The notes under the pieces: generated by a model
What the model saw: the letters and a program-made list of their open reading frames with translations, nothing else
Told to the model about the DNA's origin: nothing
Databases searched by the model: none
Position numbers and translations under genes: made by a program
Assembly: GCA_032353305.1 (NCBI GenBank)
Contig: JAUCNG010000015.1
Location: forward strand, 1-15,548
DNA length: 15,548 nt
Direction: 5' to 3'
Source of the DNA: Cephalothrix spiralis
Lineage: Eukaryota; Nemertea; Palaeonemertea; Archinemertea; Cephalotrichidae
Shown: one piece after another, positions 1-12,000 of the stretch
Layout: every line of letters begins with the position of its first letter
Numbering within the stretch: position 1 is the stretch's first letter

Positions 1-49
1 GCAATGCCATCAGTCATTGCATTTGAAGGATTTAGCAAAAGTGATTTAG
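1..49 (+). CDS. SLC37A4: SLC37A4 exon 1 (3' end only)
   Basis: The frame starts at base 1 and reads AMPSVIAFEGFSKSDL plus the first base of a Gly codon, followed by the donor GTAAAC at 50-55. It aligns without gaps to human residues 34-50 (MPS near the start and DLG at the end). The split Gly codon (phase 1) falls at the same place as human Gly50, where I recall an intron after the first base of that codon. The ATG at 4-6 is internal, not the start: the homologous protein has about 33 more residues upstream. Confidence 0.88.
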   Translation, partial: QCHQSLHLKDLAKVI

Positions 50-3000
50 GTAAACTTAACAAATTTTGATTTGAAATTGAATTTTGAAATGAATTTATAA
101 AATTATAAATGTTTTCTATTTTCGAAATCGACATCGCCCAGACTGCAAAGTTTGTTAATGTCATCCGGAATGCTGAAATTGGCACCAAATTTTGTGCCCA
201 AAATGTACCCAGTTTGACGAATACGAAAACGTGTCACATTCACAAATATCTATGTCCGCTCACGTAGACCTACCTACGGTAAAAGTTTAAATAAAAATTA
301 AAAACAAAATAATTCGAAGCTTAGCCTTCAAGGTAAGATGAAGTCATTGGGAAAATAATCTATGTGCCCCAATTTGGAGTTAAATTGCCCCAAATTTTAA
401 AGTGTGCAAATTTTTTTATGCTATACAGCTACAGTTTGGCAGCTGAAGTATAATGTTACCACCGCCAGGCAAAAAAGCAATGCTGCCACACTATCGCTGC
501 GTTGCAATTGAAGCAGACAATCCACCAGCTTACCGCAACATATCGCAAAATTGCTAAATATAGCAATCTTCAAATAATGGTATAGCTAGGATGCTTGCCA
601 CTGGATTTGCCAACCTCATGAGGCGCTGTCAAAATTCCATAGCTTTTCTGGGTCTATACGCCATAACCAAAGCTCATTTAGCTGCAAAAGCTTGTCTTCA
701 TTATGTAGGCCTCTTAATTCAGCCTATCATAACCAATGTCACTGTAACATCATTCATAACAGATTACATGGAATCTGGTGTTAAAGGTTGCATTCGAAAT
801 TCATATCAAAATGATTGACATTTTCCAAAAATGCATTCTATTAAAGTCTTGATGTTTTTCTATAGGTCTAACAACATTTTGCCAAAATAAGTTAGTGTCA
901 ATAATCAGTCTAAGAGGTGTCCAAATTCATTAAAATCGCCAGTAAGAATTATTGTAATAAAATAATAATGCTATTTGCTTAGGCTTTCTAAGGCCTATTG
1001 ATACAAAATACAATAGATGGTTACAGTTATTTATTATATCTTTAAAGGTATGGTTCGTGGAAGCCAGAGTTTATCATATACTGCAAGTAAATTTATAAGT
1101 GGAATTCTGTCAGACAAAGTGGATGCTAAAACTCTTTTTACTTTTGGAATAACATTATGTGGAACATGCACCATTTTGCTATCATGTAGGTATACTCTTT
1201 CCTTACATATGCATTTACATGTAATACAAAACCTGGTAGCATTGGTCTTGCCATTGGAGCATTACTATTTTAGCACAGGTTTTTTGCCGCTGTGCTGGAA
1301 CCTTATGTCAAGCTATCACATCACATTACATCATATGATTAATTCTTATGGAAATTTAATTAATTAATACATTGTAAAATAATTGACTGTATGGAAATTT
1401 AAAAAATGAATCTTGAATTTTTAAGAACCTTTTTATTTTTCACTTTACATTAATTCTTTTTTATTTTGTCAGTGTCTAGCTCCATTCCAGTTTACTGTTC
1501 AGTATGGTTTATATCTGGTATAGTTCTTGGTGTGGGCTGGCCCGCAGCATCAAAAATATTAAGAACTGTGAGTATAGGTTATACCGGTACAGTGGTAGTT
1601 GTCTTGATATATGAATGTTTAGTTTTATGTTGATCATTGAAATATTCAGGAATATGAATTTGAGATTGCAGGATGTATGATTTTACGATTAGGTTGGACA
1701 GGTTTATGGAACTTTTGGCATAAAACCTTCAGATCACAGTTTTCGCCCCCGCTAAAATCTCGGAAGTGCGGCACTGCGGGCCTAAACCCCATCAACCCTT
1801 ATATTTTTAGAAAGCTTGTAGAAATTCTAGGTTCAAGAAAGGGTCGGGCTCACTTTTTGGCCTCATGAGCCAAATTGCCGTTATTTTCGAGAGCGAAAAA
1901 AAGTTAAGGTTCCAAATAAAGGGTCCCGATATTTTCTGATCCTCATGGTCTAATACAATTATAGTAAGATACAATTTTCGTCCCCTGAGGCCCAAAAGCG
2001 GGCCAGACCCTTTCGAAAATATAAACTTTATCCTAGAATTTCCACCAGCTGTCCAAAAATATAAGGGTTAATAGGCCCGCACTCAGATGACTATGTTTTT
2101 TTCCATATGGATCCTAAAAAAGTTTATGACGACTTCAGCTTCTTTTCTGCAATAGCCTGAGCCGAGAAAAGCGCATTGTTATATCTTATTTAATTTACAT
2201 ATAAAATTATTTTAATGTCATAAAAATAAATGTACATGTATCTCAATTGATTTATTTTAGTGGTTTCCACCATCCAAACTCGGCACAATGTGGAGTATTC
2301 TTTCAACTTCCCAAAATATTGCAGGAATGTGTGGCTCAATCTTTGTATCATATATGTGTGCAAATTATAATTGGCGGCTGAGTTTACAAGCTATAGGTAG
2401 GTTGCTATTGAATATATATGTACTTATTTACATGCCCAATTATTGACATAATCTTGTCAAGTGTCTTTAAGCTTTCACTTTATCTATAGTCCATATAAAG
2501 CAGTTTCCTTGTATAAATAATCAAAATATTCAAATTAACCCAATATATAGATCTAGTTAAGACAGAGTGGAACAGTAGAGGGTTAGACATTGAGCAAAGA
2601 TGGCACTTTATGAGGGGTGGGGTGTTGGTATGTTAAGGCCTAGGATAATTACGACGCCGGAAGAAAACATCAGAGGCGTATGGACTGTTTTAAACCAAAA
2701 AATACTATCTAAAAGAAATTATTGAATAAATAATTGTTTATTGGAAACAGTATCGGCGACCGATATTGAAGACTCTAGTATCGACGATACCGATACCAGT
2801 ATCGTTGCAAACACCTGGTACTATATATATAGTGAACTTCTCAAAGTGGCCGAAAATGTCATGGAAATAGAAAAAAAATGTATTTCGTCTGGTTATTGGC
2901 CGGGCGCGTTGGAAATGCTATGGAATTTTATATTCGAAAAGCTGTGGCTACCCTGATTTATTTATTAGTTCGAATACAAGCATGTATTTTATTATTGTAT

Positions 3001-6000
3001 TAAATGTCATTCTGATTCGAACACTATTTGGCTCGATATCATGTTTAAAGGTTAATGATTCCTTTAGAACTACTCGTATCACAAATTATACGTTAATATT
3101 TATAAGGAAGCTTTTTGAACTATGATATGATTTGTAGCATGACTATTCTTCACAAAATGATTTTTTTTCACGTGAGGATTCATAAGTACATGTAGATAAA
3201 TAAATGATAAAACATGTGTTGTTTTATCGACATTTTGATAAAAAGCACTTCAAAATATAAACATTTGTACTAAAGTACAGAAAATTGAAAGGGCAAAGGC
3301 CTTATAGGAGTTTTTTCATGCCTTGAAACCTTCAACATGATATGTGACCCGAAATGTCAAAATGAGTCGCTTTAACTAAATATTTAAAATTCACTTTTCT
3401 TCTTCTTTCAATTCTTACCTTTCTAATGACAGACACCATAACTATTTTCCGAGTCAAACTCAAAGTATTCTCTAAGATACAGCATCTACTTCTGCTGTGT
3501 CAGAAAACGCTGTCTGAGAATTATATATCGAAAGAAAATGGCGGACATACATTAAGTTGACCGAGTAAATAATCGATGTCAGTAATGACCAACCATAATT
3601 TAAGTGCAAGAAATTGCATGTATAAGAGGTAGGCGGTCCCAGGTGATGGCTATACCTTGCGAAAGCGGACTTAGTAAGTGCTTACAGGGTCACTAAAAAC
3701 AGGAAGCCAGAGATTGATTGATTGATTGTCCTTAATTGTTAATAAGTTCATAATAGACATTATAAAATTTGAATCTAAAAGTTTTTGTTGACTATTTTGC
3801 TTATATCTGGAGATTTAAAAAAGCCGAATGCGACACTCGTTTTGATATCTCGGGTCGAAACAAATCAACTTAATATTAGCTGCAAGGTCTTTTCTACGTT
3901 ACTTAACTACTGTGATACATGTTTCTCGTCAACTTCACTTTAGATTACTTTGAGACATTTAAATTTATAACGGTATCATTTTCTTATTTCAGGAGCTTTT
4001 TCAATTACAATGGCACTAGTTATCTATTTTGTAGTGGAAAGTACGCCAGAAAATGGTTCTGTTGCAGTTTCAAAAAAAGATAATGTTAAAAAGAGTATGT
4101 ATTGTACCAGCTGATTGTACACAATATTTTGTTTAATTTTTATCACAAGTTTATCATTTAGATTCACTCATGGTAAATACAGCCTCTATTTAATTAAAGA
4201 TATAATTAATTTCTAATAAACGAAAGGCTAGAATCCGCATTTACGTATTCTTACTCTAATGCACCAGTCAATGAAATGCATCGGGGTGGGGTGCCGGGAA
4301 ATGTCTTAATAGCGCTAGAAATCTGTGGAGCACCCCAATCCACAAAACTCCTTTAGCACGAAGTCCCTGTGTGGGTTGCGGTACATAGCGCTTCAGATCG
4401 CAATTTTTTGTATATAGAATCTAAAAATAACTCATTTTTTTAAAGCAGAATAAAGCTGAAAGTTATTCTTTCTTAAATTTGTTCTCTTTATTACTCATTT
4501 ATTCCATTTCCAAGCGGAATTTTTCTATGAAAATCTAAATAAATCTAAAAATCCCCGCCCCAATTGGTGATCCACAGCGACAGAGAGCGGTCGAAAAAAT
4601 GTCCCCGCCTGCGATGCCTAGCGCCACTTAAAGCGATCCTAGCACTAGCGCTAAGCAACACTATTTTGTGCACGTCTTTTTTTACATTTCCCGGCACCCC
4701 ATTCCCGGTGCATTTCATTGACTGGTGCATAATAAACGAGAGGCTAGAATCCGCATTCACTTTTTTTTTGATCGGCTATAAATATTCCCGGGAAAAGAAG
4801 TGCACTTTAGCGCACTACTTGTTTTCCTTTTCTACAAAATTTCAATTTTGATTTATTTTTAGGTTCACCAAAAAATGATGTTGGATTCCTAGATTTATTG
4901 TCAAGTCCAATTATCCTTGTTTTATTCTTGTGCACGGCTTGTGGCCGATGTGTTGAAGACAGCATTGGTGCATGGGGTCAGTTATACCTTATTGAAGAAT
5001 TGAAGTTTTCTACATACATAGGTTTGTGAACTCCCATTATAGCGAAAACCCACTAATGCGAAAATCAAAATCGACACCCCTATACTGTGCGTCCCAATAT
5101 TATGGAAAACAGCTATATGACGTCATATTGTGACTTAATTATCAATATTTTAATAATTGCAAAAATACGCATTCGAGAGCATGGTTAACTCTCCCGAATA
5201 AACAGATCTGGTGCAGATCAGTTCATAACTAAGGGACCTTCGATGATTCTTCCGAATATCCTCTGGTTTTATTTTCCCCTGCCTAAATTTCAAGTCTTGT
5301 TAATATTTCCACTGCATTTCAATTAAAAATATTTTGTAAATAGTTTGGTTAATAAGAAATTTAAAAAAATTAAAAAGTCACAATTTTTTAAATTTTTCCG
5401 AAAAATGACGTTCATTTATAATGTGATTTACGGCCTACTGGGAAAATGGACCTTAGTGATCACTAGCAGATATTCATTCATTATAAATGCGTCATCTGTC
5501 TGTTTGAAAAAACGCCGTATATTATCCAAGAACTCACATGTTCTATACTTTGAATAGGAAACTGGTTTTGGTAAAAGGTTATAAAAACGTTAACTGAAAA
5601 CAATTTGGTCAAAGCGACTCAATTTGTTATCGATGGTACATAATCACAATAATTATTACCAATATTTCTTCATTTGTTGTTTCATCTATTGTTTATAATT
5701 GCCTTTACAGTGAGCATGTTTACAAGTTCATACGAAGTTGGTGGGATACTAGGCTCAATAGCTGCTGGTTACATTGCTGATCGACTTGTCGCACAGGTAC
5801 ATAAATATTTTATTTCATCCATTTCAAACATGAGATCTCACAGTCAGCCATTCTCAAGTTTGTACTACGTACATATATGTACATAGGAGAGGGGGGAGGG
5901 GGCTCGATTACTAGGGTATAAAACCTCATTTTACACTTTTTCCCCATGACTCCTTCCTGACATAAATGCACTGCGAGAGAAGTTTGCATTATTTATACAT

Positions 6001-9000
6001 GAAGAATGGGGTAACTAGAACATGAACTAGAAATATGAAAGCTTATGATGATCGCCGAGTACAGGTAGTCTATAATTGAATGGATATATAAATCATCGCC
6101 AATGATTACAAGTAGTTCCTTATGATTTATTAGGTACATAATAACAACAACAAGAGATAAAAACCAAAGGAATGGATTCATAATCTTTAATTAGAGCCCC
6201 TAACCTGTATGAAGTTTGACTATCGATATAGAAGTTATACATGTATAAATGTTCTACAGAGAGAGAGAACTAATAAAAATTTGTTTACTTTTTGAAATGT
6301 GCATGATTTAAAAGTCTAGAATGGCGACCTACGCAAAAACGCCCGTTAGTTTTAATTTTCCAAGTTTTCATTTCCTGTTACGAAAGTTCATTACCTGTAA
6401 CGAACTGGGAAGGGGGCTTTTAAATTGAATAGAATCTGTTCATACCATTTAGCAGACGGCAACCAATAACACATCTTTTGCGAATCGAGCTTCATATACG
6501 CCCCGTAGCGCTAGTATAGACCTGCATCGTATATTAGAACAGGTATAGTTAGCGCTAATGGACTCGGAACAAAAACCAAAATTGGTGTAATTGGTAGCCG
6601 TCTGTTAGAGGGAAATGTTGACAATTTCCGCTATCAAAAAACGTGGATTGCAAGATTTAAATCAGTAATAACATTTAAAATTTGTATTTTGAACGCTTTA
6701 TAAAGAAATATCAAATATTTACAAGTTCATGACTTATATACAAATATTCACAAGTTTATGACTTTTATACAAGTAAGATGCAAGTATTTACAAATGGGTA
6801 TTTACAATATTGTCAAAACAAAGAGTCTATTCAATATTACTCTCGTAAAGGTCCTTGCATTTTTCGTCAACCTCGTTATTGTTTTCAGTTATTATTATAA
6901 GCCCTGTATTACTTTGGATAAATCCTGTGTTTGAAACTGTGTTGTGCAAGCGCGAGTCGGTACTCTCAATGTCACTGCAAGAGCGAATGTCTCCACTTGC
7001 CATGAGATTTCGTTTATGTTCGTGTTTCCTCTCGCGGCGCTTTTTTTCTGAGTATGATAGTCCCAAAAAGATCATGAACACAATGAACACTATTCCAACT
7101 ATAACAACAACTGGGAAATACCACGGTAATGATTGTGTTGACACGTCATGCGTCTCAATACTCCTCACTTCTGCCTTGTTACCAAATGAGTCGTATCTCG
7201 ATGTTTCGGTCTCCATAATGTATTTTTGTCGAATCTGAAATAAAGAAAGACAAAAATATTAACTTTTTATTCTAAAATGTAGTAGTGATCGTTTCTCAGA
7301 ATTTTTTCCCCTTGCGCGCGTGATAAGGCGTTACTTTAGCAGACTATATAAAGGGGGGGGGGTATTTGAAATTAAGATGTCTAAAAAATGGGGGATTGGT
7401 CATGGAAATAATTTGCTTCAATATGAAGGCCGGGGGTGGGTAGGTATAAAAAATGTCAACCTTTGGGTCTTTGTTCCTCGACTGTTTTCCATTGTTTTTG
7501 GACTCTAAATCATGTTTAAAGCATGAATATTGACTTTAAATAAGATTAAAACAAAATAATGGCACATGTACAAAAGAAGACGGGTAATTGGTTGACGGCC
7601 AAAATGTTTAGGGAAAACATGCGCGTGATGTAGAAATTTTGTGAAATTTTCCCGAAAAAGTGAAACCGCATAAAAATATTCAAAAAAGCAAAAAATTGGG
7701 ACCGTAATCCGCCGCATGGTTTAAAATTTGCTGGATAGAATCTTCAAAAAGGGGTGCATGGGTTCCAACAAATTGCATAAGTCCTAAGGGTTGGGTGGGT
7801 GACCAAATGTCCAGTGTGACCCCCTGAAAAATTGGAAGAACTTGTGATCATTGAAGAGGAGAATCCGGGAAAAATTGTGGAAAGTTTGTGGTCCCTCCAA
7901 ATATGTGGCCAAAAATAAGGTCCTAAAGTATTGATAGAAAATCAATTTTTTTATTGTCTAAAATTGATTTTGCAACAAATAGGACCCCTGTGTATGCAAA
8001 TTGTTCCATGTGCCCTCTGGTTGTATATTAAACTATTAAACGATGCTAATATTTTGTCCTCTACACAGATAAGCACATCAAACAATTTAATGAATGCGTT
8101 TAATAAAAAACCTCATATTAATCTCAAGTATATATATAAACAGTTAAACAAAAATGCAAAATTTTGATTTACATGTATACCTTTTATTATTCCTCTATTA
8201 GAAACAACTTGTTACATCTCCCTAAGAACTTGTAAACGATAAATCCTTCTGCGCTAAAATGAAGCAACCTCACGCAATATGTTACGAAACTGTTTTACCT
8301 ACTTATGAAGCAACCTCACGCTATATGTTACGAAACTGTTTTGCCCTATTTCGCTAATGTTTTGAATTTATAGGCAAAACACTGTTATCATTTTTTGATA
8401 AAAATTAAGAAATCGAGGTTTATTTCACAAAAACGATTACAATGTTCAATTGCAAATCACACAATTCAGGTTATCAGGTATAAGACGATCGTTAGAACTG
8501 ATCGAGAACAGGATATATTTTAGATTTTTTAAAGATTGTTTAAGCACATTATAATTATTCAAATTAACCCTATTCTTGAAAAGGGGGGCGGGATTCCGCC
8601 AACCTAAGATTTTTGAAAGTATCTTAAGTAATAAGCGGCTTGAAACAGGGTGTTGATTGAGACTTCTAATTAAACACCAATGCCGACCTAATAGACATAA
8701 TTTAAAAAACATTATTCAAGAAATATGGATCTTGACGAATTCTGAATTTTGTCGTGATGCTTGCCTTTTTTACAAAATATTGGCGCCATAGCGCGCCAAG
8801 AACACGTTTGGTGGTGGCCTTAAGTAGGCCTTTTGTTCTAGAGTGATCATTATGCTACGGTAGTCATATCAAATTTTAATGGGGCTTGAAGATCCTTTAA
8901 CATTTGAACGAGAGTTTAATTATCGAAAATCTTAGGACCGAGTAATTTTGAACAGCTTAGATATTGAGCTTTTTTGCTGTATACATTAAAAAAATGTATA

Positions 9001-12000
9001 GGGCCTACAGGCCTAAAATTTGTCAAGAAACAGCGAAATTATGACATTTTGTCAGATGTTTTGGCCGAGTGTCAGGTTTCCCGAGTGTCGAGGTCCAATT
9101 TTAGGATGTCCTTCGAAGCACCAAACCTAGGGGTTGATTATGGCTATCTATATAGACTCTTTTTTAAATCAATGTGAAAGAACCAAAAAATATTGCAAAC
9201 ATCTTTTTTGTAATGCCTCACCCCTAAAACGGGTGTAGGGATTTTTTCGTCGACCCATATACAAGTAGCTGGCAGTGAAAGAGTTGAGCCATGATAAATA
9301 TAATACCCACCCCCCTTCAGTTTTGAGCCCCAAAAAGCCCTTAATTTAGGAACAGGATTAAAGCACTTGTAATTAATAAAATAAACAATTTTTACAAGAA
9401 CACAGAAGTCGGCAATTGAGATAACATGAGAAATTGATATGATAATAAGAAAGTTCCGAGGCCAATCTCTATCGGTCGGTCAGTACAAAAAGTAATGCGA
9501 CCCAATTGAGAATCAAATGACGTAAGTAAAAGTAAATCGGCCTTGAAAGTTCGATGTCTCAGGTGGAATTCTCGGAATTATCAAAGGCCTTCTGGCGCTT
9601 ACGGGAAAAGCAAGAGCACAGCAAGGGCTTTGAAAATAATTTTCATAGGTGAATTAACCATGTAGCGGAACCAAATTAGTCATTGGCATGAAAGGCTAGT
9701 AGTATTCGAGAGCATCTCTTTTGCCTTTGGGGTTTGATGATCCGGTCTGGCTATACCCTATATGAAGATGCGAACTTGAGGTCCATCAGGGTATTCCACA
9801 AGTCAAGCAATTAGGTTTACAGATTACTCGAATTACATTTAAAATGTCTATGAAAATTTAAAAGATCACACTTTCACATAATAAATGACGTTCTTTGAAT
9901 AGAAAATTGAAAAGAAAACGAAATTTGAAAGTGGTCTAAACATATTATGAACATGTGGCGCTGTATGGAGACAGTGTCAGAACAATTTAAGATGGGTTTT
10001 GAAAAACTAAATATACAGGGTGTCCCAATAAAATGTGTATATGAAATAGTGAGATAACGTCATATTGTGACAGTTGTGACTTAGTTATAAGTTTCCCATA
10101 ATATCACTGCGAGTGATCACTGGAGAGAACATGGCCTTCTTTTTCGAATAAAAGTAATTTTGTGCAAATCTGTTCATCAAAAAGAGAACTACATAAATTT
10201 CAAAGGACCAAAAAGTAGGCCGTAACTTTCTCGGATCCTGGAAAATAAGAAAATGTTTTTTATTTTGATTTTTTAAAGTTGCTTATTCAGTTAAACAATT
10301 TGATAAAATTGAAATGCACTGAGAAGAATTACAAATTCAATTTTGGAGTAATGGAAATAAGATTCTCTCGATTTATAATGTTACCGAGGCCGGGGAAACT
10401 GATACTAGAGGTGTTTTGGGAGAATAATTGAAGATCTCTTAGTCTTACTAAGACTAAGAGATCTTAAATTATTCTCCCGAAACACCTCTAGTTTCAGTCT
10501 TTACTTATGAATCCGATCTGTACAATATCTATTTTATTCGAAAGAGTTTGAATCGGGAATATTTTTTACTACATATTGAAATATTTTAATTGGAGTATTA
10601 TAATGTCGTCATCTGGCTAAAAAAATTTTATTCGGACACACTCTATTTCAAATATCTTTTCTTGTTCACAAGTTGTATTTACGTTACTTAGATTCATTTT
10701 TGTCTCACCATTTCAGGCTGATCTTACAAAAGTTAAAGGGAGCCCAAGGATGCCAGTCGCATTATTTTGCTCAAGTTCTATGGCAATAGGCATGCTGTTA
10801 TTTGCTTTCACGTTGAATGAAAATTCAAATTTAGTAAGTAATTCCTTTTTGACATTGGTTCATTTGTCTCTTGGATTTTCCTGGAAAACCAAAAAAAAAA
10901 TTCCAGATTCGGGAATTTCCTTGAACGCCAGGAAATTAACCTGTAAAACAAAAAATATTCCTGGCAAAAAACAAGGAAATGTTTTAGTTTTACATCAACG
11001 TTTGATGATCAAACGTTCAAAACATAATTTATTAATCAAATCTTGAAAGTCTGTCCGGAAATACCCTAATAAATGAAGGGCTGTATTTGCAAAATCTGGC
11101 GCGCGCTTCAGCAAAGGGGAGATCGTCGGATTAAACCAAACCCTTTATACATCAAGGTAGTCCGGAAACCACCAAATAAAAAAGGTATTTCATCACCAAC
11201 TCGGTTCCACGAACAGTTATACACTCAGAGTCAGAGCCACCACGCGTTGCCAAAGTAATCATGTTATTGAAGGTAGGTAGAGTGGGGTTTTCCGACGTAT
11301 GTTAATCGATGTCAAAAGTTGGACAGTTGCGACCAAGAAATCCGCCAGTGGGCATCGTTACCTCACCAGTAGAAATTATAATCAAACATTCAGTGGATTG
11401 CGCTGTTCACCGAAAATCCTCTAGGTTAGGATCATGTTTCTATCTGTTGGTGATACCTTTATATGGATCTATCACATTCCGTCGAAAGACATTCAGTCGA
11501 AACCCATTTCGTCAAAAGACATTTAGTCGAACGGACATTTCGTTAAAATGGCATTCGACGAATGTCCGAAATATTGGCGCACATCCTTTAGCCGGGCAAA
11601 TTTAGTTCAATTGATATATAAGAACCAGCGGTATCTCAGCAACAGCTGGATTTAGGCTATATAAATGTATAGAAACAAAACACTACATGAGTCCGCTCTG
11701 GTCCGCTGTTAGTTTTCAATTCGCGCATGCGCAGATCTCAAAAACCACTGAATGTTTGATTTTAATTTTCATTGCAGGAATCAACCCTTTGGTTTACGGG
11801 AGCCGGGAGGAATTGAAATGATTACTAATTTAGAGAATTAATTTGTTTTTTTCTTCTTTTTAGGTATACTTAAATGCTATTGGTTTTGTAATTGGTATTG
11901 GTTGTTGGGGAATTATAACATTAGTTGGTATAATGTCGGTTGAATCCGTCCATCCTGATTTTGCTGGCAGTACACAAGCGGTGGCTGGGCTCGGTGGAAA

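Larger units (their letters stand above)
5797..10716 (+). other. SLC37A4 intron 7 (4.9 kb)
   Basis: This is the largest intron, phase 0, from GTACAT to CACCATTTCAG. It holds the antisense transmembrane exon (6827-7234), a palindromic MITE (6453-6604), tandem duplications at 6713-6770 and 8259-8350, G-runs near 5884-5901 and 7353-7362, and the mariner-like copy 2 (10016-10643). I see nothing recognisable in 7370-8250 or 8400-10010. The open frames there are short, lack domains and have no matching splice sites. Confidence 0.85.

Noticed and set aside
591-818. 75-codon + strand open frame in intron 1
   Set aside because: No recognisable motif, no splice sites in a suitable place, and it cannot be inserted between exons 1 and 2, which already match human without a gap.
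2741-2956. 71-codon frame in intron 4
   Set aside because: It reads through the ATCG repeat block and has no acceptor or donor matching the SLC37A4 phases.
3627-3712. GC-richer segment considered as a tRNA or SINE
   Set aside because: No A-box or B-box in proper spacing and no clover-leaf pairing could be drawn.
6855-7238. 127-codon + strand open frame opposite the antisense exon
   Set aside because: It is the complement shadow of the - strand frame, which has the splice acceptor and a credible membrane topology. The + strand translation has no coherent architecture.
7342-7362. TATATAA-like box followed by a 10-base G-run, considered as a promoter or quadruplex
   Set aside because: There is no transcribed unit downstream with supporting signals, and a single G-run cannot by itself form an intramolecular quadruplex.
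8446-8712. 88-codon - strand frame considered as an upstream exon of the antisense gene
   Set aside because: No convincing - strand donor or acceptor at its edges, and the composition (Leu/Asn/Lys-rich without a pattern) looks like translated AT-rich DNA.
11309-11605. 98-codon frame in intron 8
   Set aside because: Its second half is just the translated 15-bp tandem repeat, with no domain.
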